A DNA stretch of 64,000 nucleotides from the NCBI RefSeq assembly GCF_014384995.1, contig NZ_JACRSY010000001.1, positions 1-64,000 of the forward strand. Reading direction: 5' to 3'. Position numbers and translations under genes: made by a program. Positions 43,279 through 51,746 of the stretch are shown piece by piece. Within the stretch, counting starts at the first letter, position 1, and each line of letters begins with the position of its first letter. The notes under the pieces were generated by a model. The model searched no databases and had not been told where the DNA came from. It was given only the letters and a program-made list of their open reading frames with translations. This DNA is from Zhenhengia yiwuensis (GTDB lineage Bacteria; Bacillota; Clostridia; Lachnospirales; Cellulosilyticaceae).

Positions 43279-45852
43279 ATGAATAAGAAAATAAGAAACA
43301 TGATTATTGCTTTGGCAGCCATTATACTTGTAACAACAGGTGTTGTACAAACTATCCCACAAATGACCCTTAAAGCGGAGGCTATAGAGCCTTACGCAAA
43401 AGGGGAGTTGGCACCGGTAAATAGTGAAATTGCTATTAAACAAGGCGAAATGCTTGTTGCGGCTTCAGATGGTAAACAACTTTTCGTAAATACTGATGAT
43501 TTATCGATTCGTGTTGTAGATGAAGCATCAGGTAAAGAATGGTCTAGTCAAATTAAAGATGCAGCAAATAATAAAGAAAAATCTATCGTAAATATTACTT
43601 ACATTGGTAAAGATGATAAAAAAGTAGAGTGGGATGCATACAGTAATATTATCGAACAAGGTAACTATGAAATTGCTCAAATTGAAGATGGTGCTCGTAT
43701 CACAATGCATTTCCAAAATGGTACAAAAACTATTGAGCAACTTGTACCAAGCTATATTACCAAAGAGCATTATGAAGAGCGTTTCATCAGTCCAATTGAG
43801 CAAAAAGAAAAACAAGGTCAATTAACAAGTAAGCAAGTTGCCACTTATAAAAGTGTATTAAACTCTGTTTATGTAAAGGACTCAGGTAAAGGCGGCCTTA
43901 AAATTAAATCAGGTAATACACTTCCACCAAGTGGTATTAAACAATTAAATGAACTTGTTGAGGTGATTGGCTATACAGAAGATATGGTAAGAGCAGATAA
44001 TGAAGCTGCAGGACTTGATATTGAAATGCCACAAATGGCTAGCTTCAAAATTGTTATGAATCTTACACTTGATGAAGGTGACTTACTTGTTAATATTCCA
44101 ACTTATGAATGCGTAAGTGGTAATGATTTCTTCACACTTCAAAAAATTGAAGTACTTCCTAACTTTGGATATGCTTCATCAGATGTTGTAAAAGATGGTT
44201 ATATTTTTGTACCAGATGGTTCAGGAGCTCTTTTTGAACTTAATAGCTACAATGCAAGCTATCCTCAATATTCAAGACCACTTTACAACAATACATACTT
44301 TGACCAAATGTACACAAGAGATACATTCAGTGAAAACGTGTCTATGCCAGTCTTTGGGATTATGTATGGTAAAGATGAAAATGCTACACATGGGATGATG
44401 GGAATTATTGAATCGGGGGAAGAACTTAGTTCGGTTAATGTTCAACTGGGTACAGATGATAGTTCAACAGGCGGTGGTATCAATAATAAAGTATACTCTG
44501 CTGTGGACACATCTCAATACTCAAGGGTTAAATTACAAGGGCCTTATGCTGAAGAAAGTACACGTTACTTAACTTCTACAGGACCTATTGAAATGGATTA
44601 CACTGTAAGATATAAATTCTTTAATGAAGCAACTACATACTATGACTTTGCAGAAGCTTACAAAACATATCTAAGTGAAAAACATGGCATGGAGCTTACT
44701 TATAAAAATGAACCTAAATTATACTTAGAAGTATTAGGTGCACTTACATTACCAAAACATTTTGTAGGTGTTCCATATGATGAAGTTGTTTCAATGACAA
44801 CTTATAATGAGTTAGGTCAAATTATAGAAGATTTAAGTGACATGAACTTAGTAGTAGATTATCAAGGGGCTTTCAATAATGGTGAAAAAACAGGCATTAT
44901 GAATAAAGTAGAGCTGGTAAAAGAAAATGGTTCTAAAAAAGAACTTGAAGCTTTAATGCAAGTAGCTAATGATAAGGGTGCTGAGCTCTTACTAGGAACA
45001 AACCTTATGACAATTAAAGATGCAAGCTTCCCATTCAAAGCGAAAGTACATGCAATCAATGGATACGATGGTAAACCAGCAGAGATTTATAAATACAATT
45101 TAATTGATGGCAAGTTCTCACCAAGTAAAGTAGATCGTAAGTATTTACTTCATCCACAATACTTTAAAGATGTAATGGATAATTTCTTAGGTGCTACAGA
45201 GACGATTTCAAATATTTCGGTAGCAGACGTACCAAATACATACTATGCAAACTACAATGTAAAAGATATCGTAACACCTATTCAGGCAAATGCTGTAATT
45301 GAAAGAGAGCTTCAAAGACTGGATGAATCAAAAGAAATTGTAGCATTCAATAATCCTAACGCCAATACACTTCCATACTGTGACTATGCTGTTAATATTT
45401 CAAGAGAGAGCAGTCCATATGGAACAATGTATACAGCAGTTCCATTTAGACAATTAGTAATGAACGGGTTAGTAGAGTATACAACTTTAAATGTTAATAT
45501 GTCTAAAGAACGTATGGAGTATTACTTACTTCAAGCACTTGAAGTAGGAAGCTACCCTAAATTTACAATTAGTTACCAAAAAGAAGATATCTTAAAAGAT
45601 ACACCTTATACACATTACTTCACAGTAGGTTATGAAAATCTTAAACCTAGAATTGAAGAGCTTTATAGTGAGTATGAAAATGCATTCAATCAAATTGGTA
45701 CAACTGAAATTGTAAATCATCGCCTTGTAACAGATGGTGTATTTGAGACAGAATATGCAAACGGTGTTAAAGTACTTACAAACTACAATGAAGATGCTGT
45801 GACAGTAGAAGGGCATAGCCTTTCACCAGTAGGCTTTAAAATTATTAAATAG
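43279..45852 (+). CDS. DUF5696-domain extracellular protein
   Basis: This 857-residue protein has an N-terminal signal or anchor (residues 8-26). A beta-rich region follows (about 35-300), and then a central domain with FVPDGSGALFELN (about 311-323), a DUF5696 signature, and a C-terminal alpha/beta part (LYLEVLGALTLPKHF onward) that resembles a TIM-barrel. The start at 43279 follows GGTGGTGATAGGG. The function is unknown; the barrel-like half might be an uncharacterised glycan-active domain. It sits between the two permease pairs, which suggests it handles the transported glycan at the cell surface. Confidence 0.75.
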   Translation: MNKKIRNMIIALAAIILVTTGVVQTIPQMTLKAEAIEPYAKGELAPVNSEIAIKQGEMLVAASDGKQLFVNTDDLSIRVVDEASGKEWSSQIKDAANNKEKSIVNITYIGKDDKKVEWDAYSNIIEQGNYEIAQIEDGARITMHFQNGTKTIEQLVPSYITKEHYEERFISPIEQKEKQGQLTSKQVATYKSVLNSVYVKDSGKGGLKIKSGNTLPPSGIKQLNELVEVIGYTEDMVRADNEAAGLDIEMPQMASFKIVMNLTLDEGDLLVNIPTYECVSGNDFFTLQKIEVLPNFGYASSDVVKDGYIFVPDGSGALFELNSYNASYPQYSRPLYNNTYFDQMYTRDTFSENVSMPVFGIMYGKDENATHGMMGIIESGEELSSVNVQLGTDDSSTGGGINNKVYSAVDTSQYSRVKLQGPYAEESTRYLTSTGPIEMDYTVRYKFFNEATTYYDFAEAYKTYLSEKHGMELTYKNEPKLYLEVLGALTLPKHFVGVPYDEVVSMTTYNELGQIIEDLSDMNLVVDYQGAFNNGEKTGIMNKVELVKENGSKKELEALMQVANDKGAELLLGTNLMTIKDASFPFKAKVHAINGYDGKPAEIYKYNLIDGKFSPSKVDRKYLLHPQYFKDVMDNFLGATETISNISVADVPNTYYANYNVKDIVTPIQANAVIERELQRLDESKEIVAFNNPNANTLPYCDYAVNISRESSPYGTMYTAVPFRQLVMNGLVEYTTLNVNMSKERMEYYLLQALEVGSYPKFTISYQKEDILKDTPYTHYFTVGYENLKPRIEELYSEYENAFNQIGTTEIVNHRLVTDGVFETEYANGVKVLTNYNEDAVTVEGHSLSPVGFKIIK

Positions 45853-45867
45853 TGAGGGAGGGATAAA

Positions 45868-46770
45868 ATGAAACAGTTAAAATACGAGACAAAAAGAAAG
45901 TTCCATGGGTTTGTTTTTATCTTGCCTTGGCTAATTGGTTTTATTATGTTCTTTGCAGTTCCTTTAGTGAATACAGTAGTATACTCTTTCAATGAAGTAA
46001 GTGTTAGGGAACAAGGAGGAATGAACCTGGAATATTCAGGTATTCAAAACTATATAGACTTATTCCAGAAAGAGGTTACAACAGCTAATGAGCAGGTACT
46101 TAGACTTTTGGTTGAAGAAAATCAACAAATGATTATTAACGTACCACTTATTGTTATCTTCAGTTTATTCTTAGCACTTATTATTAATGCAAAATTCCCA
46201 GGGCGTGGCGCGGTAAGGGTAATCTTCTTCTTACCGATTATCCTGGGGTTGGATATCGTTATGAGTATGATGCAGCTTGATACAGGTATGATGGGACAAG
46301 CTGCAGCAACAACTTCAGCCTTTGCAGATGCATCTATTGCAGAATCAATTTTAAAATTCACAGGCCTACCAGCAGAAGCTATTGTATTTATTAAAGATAT
46401 CATCAATAATATCTTTACATTAATTACACAGTCTGGTGTACAAACTTTAATTCTTTTAGCAGGTCTTCAATCTATTACACCATCTATGTATGAGGTAGCA
46501 AAGATTGAAGGGGCAACAAGTTATGAGACATTCTGGAAAGTAACAATTCCAGCTATTGCAAATATTATCTTCTTTGCATCTATCTACACTTTAATCGATG
46601 TATTCTTAAGGTCACCAATTACAAAAGAAATCCATCAATTTGCGTTCCTTAAGAGTAAAATTGGGGTAGGATCTGCCCTTTCTGTAATCTTTATTTTAAA
46701 TGCAGTTGTATTATTAGGGCTTATTAGTTGGTTCCTTAAAAAGGTGGTGAAGTTAGACTATGGCAAATAA
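45868..46770 (+). CDS. CUT1 sugar ABC permease, MalF type (second pair)
   Basis: This 300-residue permease has six membrane helices, with a large external stretch between the first and second, and an EAA loop YEVAKIEGATSYETFWKVTIP. The start at 45868 follows GAGGGAGGG. Its last 11 bp overlap the next permease. It is a second, distinct MalF-type gene; sequence differs clearly from the pair at 39314-41147, so it is not a recent duplication. Confidence 0.9.
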   Translation: MKQLKYETKRKFHGFVFILPWLIGFIMFFAVPLVNTVVYSFNEVSVREQGGMNLEYSGIQNYIDLFQKEVTTANEQVLRLLVEENQQMIINVPLIVIFSLFLALIINAKFPGRGAVRVIFFLPIILGLDIVMSMMQLDTGMMGQAAATTSAFADASIAESILKFTGLPAEAIVFIKDIINNIFTLITQSGVQTLILLAGLQSITPSMYEVAKIEGATSYETFWKVTIPAIANIIFFASIYTLIDVFLRSPITKEIHQFAFLKSKIGVGSALSVIFILNAVVLLGLISWFLKKVVKLDYGK

Positions 46771-47806
46771 TAGAGAGCTAGATAAAATGCAAGTCAATAA
46801 TGTATATATTCCTGAAAAATTTAAAAAGGCTAAAATACCATGGGAAGGTTATCGTATCAAAAAAGAAGCGATGGGCCTTGTTCAAAAAGTCTTCTTCATC
46901 TCATTAGTAGTAGGACTTTGCTTCATTATTTTATACCCACTTTTAAAACTTTTCCCAACAGTATTTGGGGAAATGAGTGATTTAGGAAATCCAGACGTTG
47001 TTTGGATTCCTAAAGAATTCTCAACAGTAAGTTTTAGGGCAGCCTTTAAGATTGCTATGGGTGGAAGTATTGGAAGTTTAGTGATTTCGGTACTTTATGC
47101 TTTAAGTATTACAGCTATTCAGATTTTTATGAGCGCCATGGCGGGTTACTCTATTGCACGTATTAACTTTAGAGGACGTAATATTATCTTTGCATTAGTT
47201 GTATTAACAATTCTTGTGCCACCACAAGCACTGCTTATTTCTCAATACCTTCACTTTAAACAGTTTGATGTTTTAGGTCTTATCACAATGTTTACAGGTG
47301 GAACAATAGATCTTATTAATAAACCTTATGTACTTTACTTAATGGCATTCCTTGGATTTGGTCTTAAACAAGGACTTTTCATTTTCATCTTCAGACAGTT
47401 TTTCATTACAATGCCAAATGAATTTGAAGAAGCAGCTGTAATTGATGGTTGTGGTTTCTACCGTACATATTTCAAAATTATGTTACCAAATGCTATGCCA
47501 CCAGTTATGACAGTAGGAGTTCTTTCATTTGTATGGAACTATGGAGATGTATACTATACAAACTACTTCCATCCAGATGGACCATACTTAAGCGTTATAT
47601 TACAACGTATGTTTGACCCAACAAGACGTGAGGCAGTTAATGATGCACTCTTCAAGCACTTTGACATTTTCCTCACTAATCAAATGACTTTTGATGCAAC
47701 AAAACAAGCGGCACTCTTTATTTTCTTAATTCCGCTTTTAATTATTTACTTCCTAGCTCAACGTAAGTTAGTAGAAAACTTAGAGCGTTCAGGTATCGTA
47801 GGTTAA
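46760..47806 (+). CDS. CUT1 sugar ABC permease, MalG type (second pair)
   Basis: This 348-residue permease has a 40-residue N-terminal tail, six helices and the EAA loop FEEAAVIDGCGFYRTYFKIMLPNAMP. It is longer than most MalG proteins and ends LVENLERSGIVG. The ATG at 46760 overlaps its partner by 11 bp behind AAAAAGGTGGTG. It pairs with the preceding gene. No ATP-binding subunit is found in the operon, so a shared MsmK-type ATPase encoded elsewhere is expected. Confidence 0.9.
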   Translation: MANNRELDKMQVNNVYIPEKFKKAKIPWEGYRIKKEAMGLVQKVFFISLVVGLCFIILYPLLKLFPTVFGEMSDLGNPDVVWIPKEFSTVSFRAAFKIAMGGSIGSLVISVLYALSITAIQIFMSAMAGYSIARINFRGRNIIFALVVLTILVPPQALLISQYLHFKQFDVLGLITMFTGGTIDLINKPYVLYLMAFLGFGLKQGLFIFIFRQFFITMPNEFEEAAVIDGCGFYRTYFKIMLPNAMPPVMTVGVLSFVWNYGDVYYTNYFHPDGPYLSVILQRMFDPTRREAVNDALFKHFDIFLTNQMTFDATKQAALFIFLIPLLIIYFLAQRKLVENLERSGIVG

Positions 47807-47940
47807 AAACATATTGAATGAATAAGTTGGAGGCGAGTCATTCTTTTGTATTCAGTTCGTGATTATTAATTCCCCTCGAATGGATACTTTAGAGTGCCTC
47901 GTCTTTAATATTATATAAAAAATAAGAGGGAAGATATTTT
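47807..47940 (+). other. 134-bp gap within the glycan operon
   Basis: The largest gap in the operon shows GGAGGC (about 47830) and GCCTC (about 47897) that could close a long stem-loop, with ATTC/GAAT inside. No T-run follows, so it is not a clear terminator. It may be an mRNA processing site separating transport from enzyme genes. Confidence 0.3.
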
Positions 47941-50262
47941 ATGAATCATGCGAGTAGATACTTATATTACAACAGACCAGCTACAAAATGGAATGAAGCA
48001 TTGCCTTTAGGCAATGGCAAACTAGGGGCCATGTTATTCGGGGGAATAGATGTAGCACGTATAGATTTTAATTTAGATACTTTATGGTCCGGAGAAGGCA
48101 GAAATAAAAGCAACCCTTCAGATAAGAAAGATTGGAACGCTATAAGAACTGCTATTTTAGAGGAAGATTATAAAGCAGCTGAGAAAAGTCTTCAAGAAAA
48201 TATACTAGGAGACTGGTCAGAGGCTTACTTGCCACTAGCAACATTAACTTTAGAAAGAAGAGAAGAAAGATTTGGGGAAGATCTAGAAGAATACAGTAGA
48301 GGGCTTGATTTAACTCAATCGCTGTATAAAGAAACTTATATAGAGGAAGGTATAAGTTATGAGCAGGAGGCATTTTGCTCAATAGAAGACAAAGTCTTTG
48401 TCTTAAAGCTTAAAGCATCTAAGACGATGCTTAACTTAAAGTTAAAGCTTAAGCCTCCATTAAAGGGTATAGTAGAAGGTGAGAAACAACATACTTTAAT
48501 ATTAACTGGTCATGCACCTATTTATGTGGCACCTAACTATTATCACTGCGAAGATCCAGTGGTATATAAGGAAGGCAAAGGAATAGCTTATGCTATGGGA
48601 CTTAGGGTACAGACCACAGGATTAGTACATATAGAAGAAGATACAATACATATTGTAGACGCAGATGAAATAGTATTAATAAGTACTGCAACAAGTGATT
48701 TTGAGCAGGAAATAGGGTATAACCCTGCAAGTGTAGTAGCAGAACAGTTAGAAAATATTTCTCATATGCCTTATGAAACACTTAGAGAAAGACATATAGA
48801 AGCTTATCAGCATTATTTCAATGCCATGCAGCTTGAACTTGGAGAAGCAAAAACAGATAGGACAACAGATGAAAGACTGCGTTTATTTGAAGAAGAAGGA
48901 TGTAAAGATACAGCACTTATTACATTACTCTTTAATTACGGACGTTATCTGATGATTAGTTCATCTATGCCAGGTACGCTCGCTGCCAATCTGCAAGGTA
49001 TTTGGAATAGTGAAGTAAGACCACCTTGGAGCAGTAACTATACGCTTAATATTAATACACAGATGAATTACTGGCTGGCGGAAACGACTAACCTTTCTGA
49101 GTGCCATATTCCCCTTATTGAACTCATTAAAAAGCTGAGTAAGATGGGGCAAAAGGCTGCTAAAGAACTTTATGGGCTTGATGGATGGGTAAGCCATCAC
49201 AATACAGATCCTTGGGGAATGGCTACACCTGTAGGACATTATGAGCAAAACTGCCCACCCGTATGTTATGCTTTCTGGCCAATGAGTTCGGGATGGTTAT
49301 GTAGACACTTATGGGAGCATTATGTTTTTAATCAAGATGAGACTTTTTTAAAAGAAGAAGCCTTTCCTATTATTAAAGAAGCAGTTCGTTTTTATCTAGG
49401 CTATTTAGTACCTTACCAAGACTATTATGTGACTATACCGTCTACCTCACCAGAAAATACTTTTAAAGATGCTAAAGGTCATACTTATGCAGCCACGATA
49501 GCTTCCACAATGGATATAGCTATTTTAAAAGAGTTATTTGAGACTTATGAAAAAATCTGTACCCTTTTAAATGAACGAGATGAGCTTTTAGAAGAGGTAA
49601 AGGTTGCAAAAGAAAAACTGCCACCTTATCTAATTGGCAAACATGGTCAGCTTCAAGAGTGGCTTATGGATTTTGAAGAGTCTGATCAGCATCATAGACA
49701 TGTTTCACATTTATATGGTCTGTATCCGGGAGATCAAATTACACCAGATCATACACCAGAGTTAGCAAAAGCCTGTGAAGTGACATTAGAAAGAAGAGGC
49801 GATGCAGGTACAGGTTGGAGCCTAGCTTGGAAGATTAATCTGTGGGCTAGACTAAAAAAAGGTGAAAGAGCACTAGATTGTATTAAGAAACAGCTTACTT
49901 ATATTGGTATGGACGGTATTAATATGGGGGGGGGTGGAACCTATGCAAACCTATTATGTGCACATCCACCATTCCAAATTGATGGAAACTTTGGATTTAC
50001 ATCGGGTGTTTGTGAGCTTTTAATGCAGAGTCATACAGATGTGATTGAACTACTACCAGCATTACCTAAAGATTGGTCGCATGGTAGGGTGAAAGGATTA
50101 AAAGCCAGAGGTGGCTATACATTAGATTTTAAATGGCAAAATCATAAAGTAGTGCAGGTGACTTTACGTGGTTTAAAAGAGGGAAGCTGTACACTTAGGA
50201 TAAATGGTGTACTCCATACATTAGAGTGTCAAGCAGGAACAACAACTATTATTAACCTTTAG
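47941..50262 (+). CDS. GH95 alpha-L-fucosidase
   Basis: This 773-residue glycoside hydrolase of family 95 has an N-terminal beta domain (LYYNRPATKWNEALPLGNGKL and DTLWSGEG are the usual opening), then a helical (alpha/alpha)6 catalytic domain (LQGIWNSEVRPPWSSNYT, GDAGTGWSLAWKINLWARL, LLCAHPPFQIDGNFG) and a C-terminal beta part. Family members remove alpha-1,2-linked fucose, or in some cases galactose, from glycans. There is no signal peptide, so it acts on imported oligosaccharides. The start at 47941 follows AGAGGGAAG. The next gene is a GH29 fucosidase, giving complementary linkage coverage. Confidence 0.9.
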   Translation: MNHASRYLYYNRPATKWNEALPLGNGKLGAMLFGGIDVARIDFNLDTLWSGEGRNKSNPSDKKDWNAIRTAILEEDYKAAEKSLQENILGDWSEAYLPLATLTLERREERFGEDLEEYSRGLDLTQSLYKETYIEEGISYEQEAFCSIEDKVFVLKLKASKTMLNLKLKLKPPLKGIVEGEKQHTLILTGHAPIYVAPNYYHCEDPVVYKEGKGIAYAMGLRVQTTGLVHIEEDTIHIVDADEIVLISTATSDFEQEIGYNPASVVAEQLENISHMPYETLRERHIEAYQHYFNAMQLELGEAKTDRTTDERLRLFEEEGCKDTALITLLFNYGRYLMISSSMPGTLAANLQGIWNSEVRPPWSSNYTLNINTQMNYWLAETTNLSECHIPLIELIKKLSKMGQKAAKELYGLDGWVSHHNTDPWGMATPVGHYEQNCPPVCYAFWPMSSGWLCRHLWEHYVFNQDETFLKEEAFPIIKEAVRFYLGYLVPYQDYYVTIPSTSPENTFKDAKGHTYAATIASTMDIAILKELFETYEKICTLLNERDELLEEVKVAKEKLPPYLIGKHGQLQEWLMDFEESDQHHRHVSHLYGLYPGDQITPDHTPELAKACEVTLERRGDAGTGWSLAWKINLWARLKKGERALDCIKKQLTYIGMDGINMGGGGTYANLLCAHPPFQIDGNFGFTSGVCELLMQSHTDVIELLPALPKDWSHGRVKGLKARGGYTLDFKWQNHKVVQVTLRGLKEGSCTLRINGVLHTLECQAGTTTIINL

Positions 50263-50288
50263 ATTTAAAAGAAAAGAGGATATGAAAG

Positions 50289-51710
50289 ATGAACAGTTTA
50301 GCAGAAAGATTAGTTTCAGTTATACCATCTCCAAGACAGCTTAAATGGCATGAATTAAAGTATTATGCCTTTATCCATTTTGGGATGAATACTTTCTACA
50401 ATTCAGAATGGGGAACAGGTAAAGAAGATCCTCAAAGATTTAATCCTACAGAACTAGATACAGACCAATGGTGTCATACATTAAAAGAAGCAGGGATGAA
50501 AGCTGTTATTTTAACTTGTAAGCACCATGATGGTTTTTGCTTATGGCCAAGTAAATATACAGAACATAGTGTAAAGAATAGTCCATACAAAGATGGAAAT
50601 GGTGATATTGTAGGTGAAATGGCAGCATCTTGTAAAAAATATGGTCTTAAATTTGGTGTATACCTTTCACCATGGGATATGCATGAACCTTGCTATGGTG
50701 ATTCTCCAAAATACAATGAGTATTTTGTAAAACAATTAACGGAGCTTCTTACACAATATGGGGAAATCTTTAGTGTATGGTTTGATGGTGCATGTGGAGA
50801 AGGACCAAATGGTAAAAAACAAGAGTATGATTGGGAGCTTTATCATCAAGTCATCCGAGAGCATCAACCAGATGCTGTTGCAGCAATCTGTGGGGAAGAT
50901 GTAAGATGGTGTGGGAATGAAGCTGGTCATTGCCGTAAAGCAGAATGGAATGTTGTACCTAGACGTTTAAGTAAACAGGAGACTATAGCAGAAAATAGTC
51001 AGCAAGAAGATAATACAGAATTTAGAGAACGTCCAATTACTCCAATGGATCAAGATCTTGGAAGCCGTGAAGTCTTAAAAGATGAAAAAGATTTAATCTG
51101 GTATCCAGCAGAGGTAGATACTTCTATTAGACCAGGTTGGTTTTATCATGAAAGTGAAAATGATCATGTCAAACCTTTAGAAAAATTAATTGAAATTTTT
51201 TATAATTCTGTAGGTGGCAATGCCTCTCTACTTTTAAATATACCTGTTGATACAAGAGGGCTTATTCATGAAGCAGATGTACAAAGACTTAAAGAACTTT
51301 CAAGTTATCTTAAAAAGACTTTTAAAGAATGTATTACTGAAAAAGCACATATTACATCTCTACATGCACAGGCTGAGTATCCGGTACAGCATGTAACAAC
51401 TCGTAATGAAGATTACTATAAAGCACCAGATGGTACAGAAGCAGATACAATCTGCTTTGCATTTGACGACGTATATGAAATTAATCATATTGTTTTAGAA
51501 GAAGCTTTAGCACTTAGTCAAAGAATTGAAAAGTTTGAAATTTTAGCGGAGACTGAAGAAGGTGAAAAAGTAATTTATGAAGGAACAGTTGTAGGTAGTG
51601 CTAAGATTTGTAAATTTGAAGCTGTTAAAACTTCAAAAATTTGTATTAGAGTTTTAGAATCTAGAGTTTCTCCGACGCTTAGATTTGTCGGTATTTATAC
51701 AGTGCAATAG
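50289..51710 (+). CDS. GH29 alpha-L-fucosidase
   Basis: This 473-residue GH29 enzyme has a catalytic TIM barrel with FIHFGMNTFYNSEWG (residues 29-43), TCKHHDGFCLWPSKYT (76-91) and the nucleophile Asp166 in SVWFDGACG. A C-terminal F5/8-type-like beta-sandwich covers about 355-473. It releases alpha-1,3/1,4- or alpha-1,6-linked fucose. It has no signal peptide and thus complements the cytoplasmic GH95 enzyme upstream, 26 bp away. The start at 50289 follows AAGAGGATATGAAAG. Confidence 0.9.
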   Translation: MNSLAERLVSVIPSPRQLKWHELKYYAFIHFGMNTFYNSEWGTGKEDPQRFNPTELDTDQWCHTLKEAGMKAVILTCKHHDGFCLWPSKYTEHSVKNSPYKDGNGDIVGEMAASCKKYGLKFGVYLSPWDMHEPCYGDSPKYNEYFVKQLTELLTQYGEIFSVWFDGACGEGPNGKKQEYDWELYHQVIREHQPDAVAAICGEDVRWCGNEAGHCRKAEWNVVPRRLSKQETIAENSQQEDNTEFRERPITPMDQDLGSREVLKDEKDLIWYPAEVDTSIRPGWFYHESENDHVKPLEKLIEIFYNSVGGNASLLLNIPVDTRGLIHEADVQRLKELSSYLKKTFKECITEKAHITSLHAQAEYPVQHVTTRNEDYYKAPDGTEADTICFAFDDVYEINHIVLEEALALSQRIEKFEILAETEEGEKVIYEGTVVGSAKICKFEAVKTSKICIRVLESRVSPTLRFVGIYTVQ

Positions 51711-51746
51711 AGGGCGCTTTGGGGAGTAAGAAAAGAGGAACAGAAC

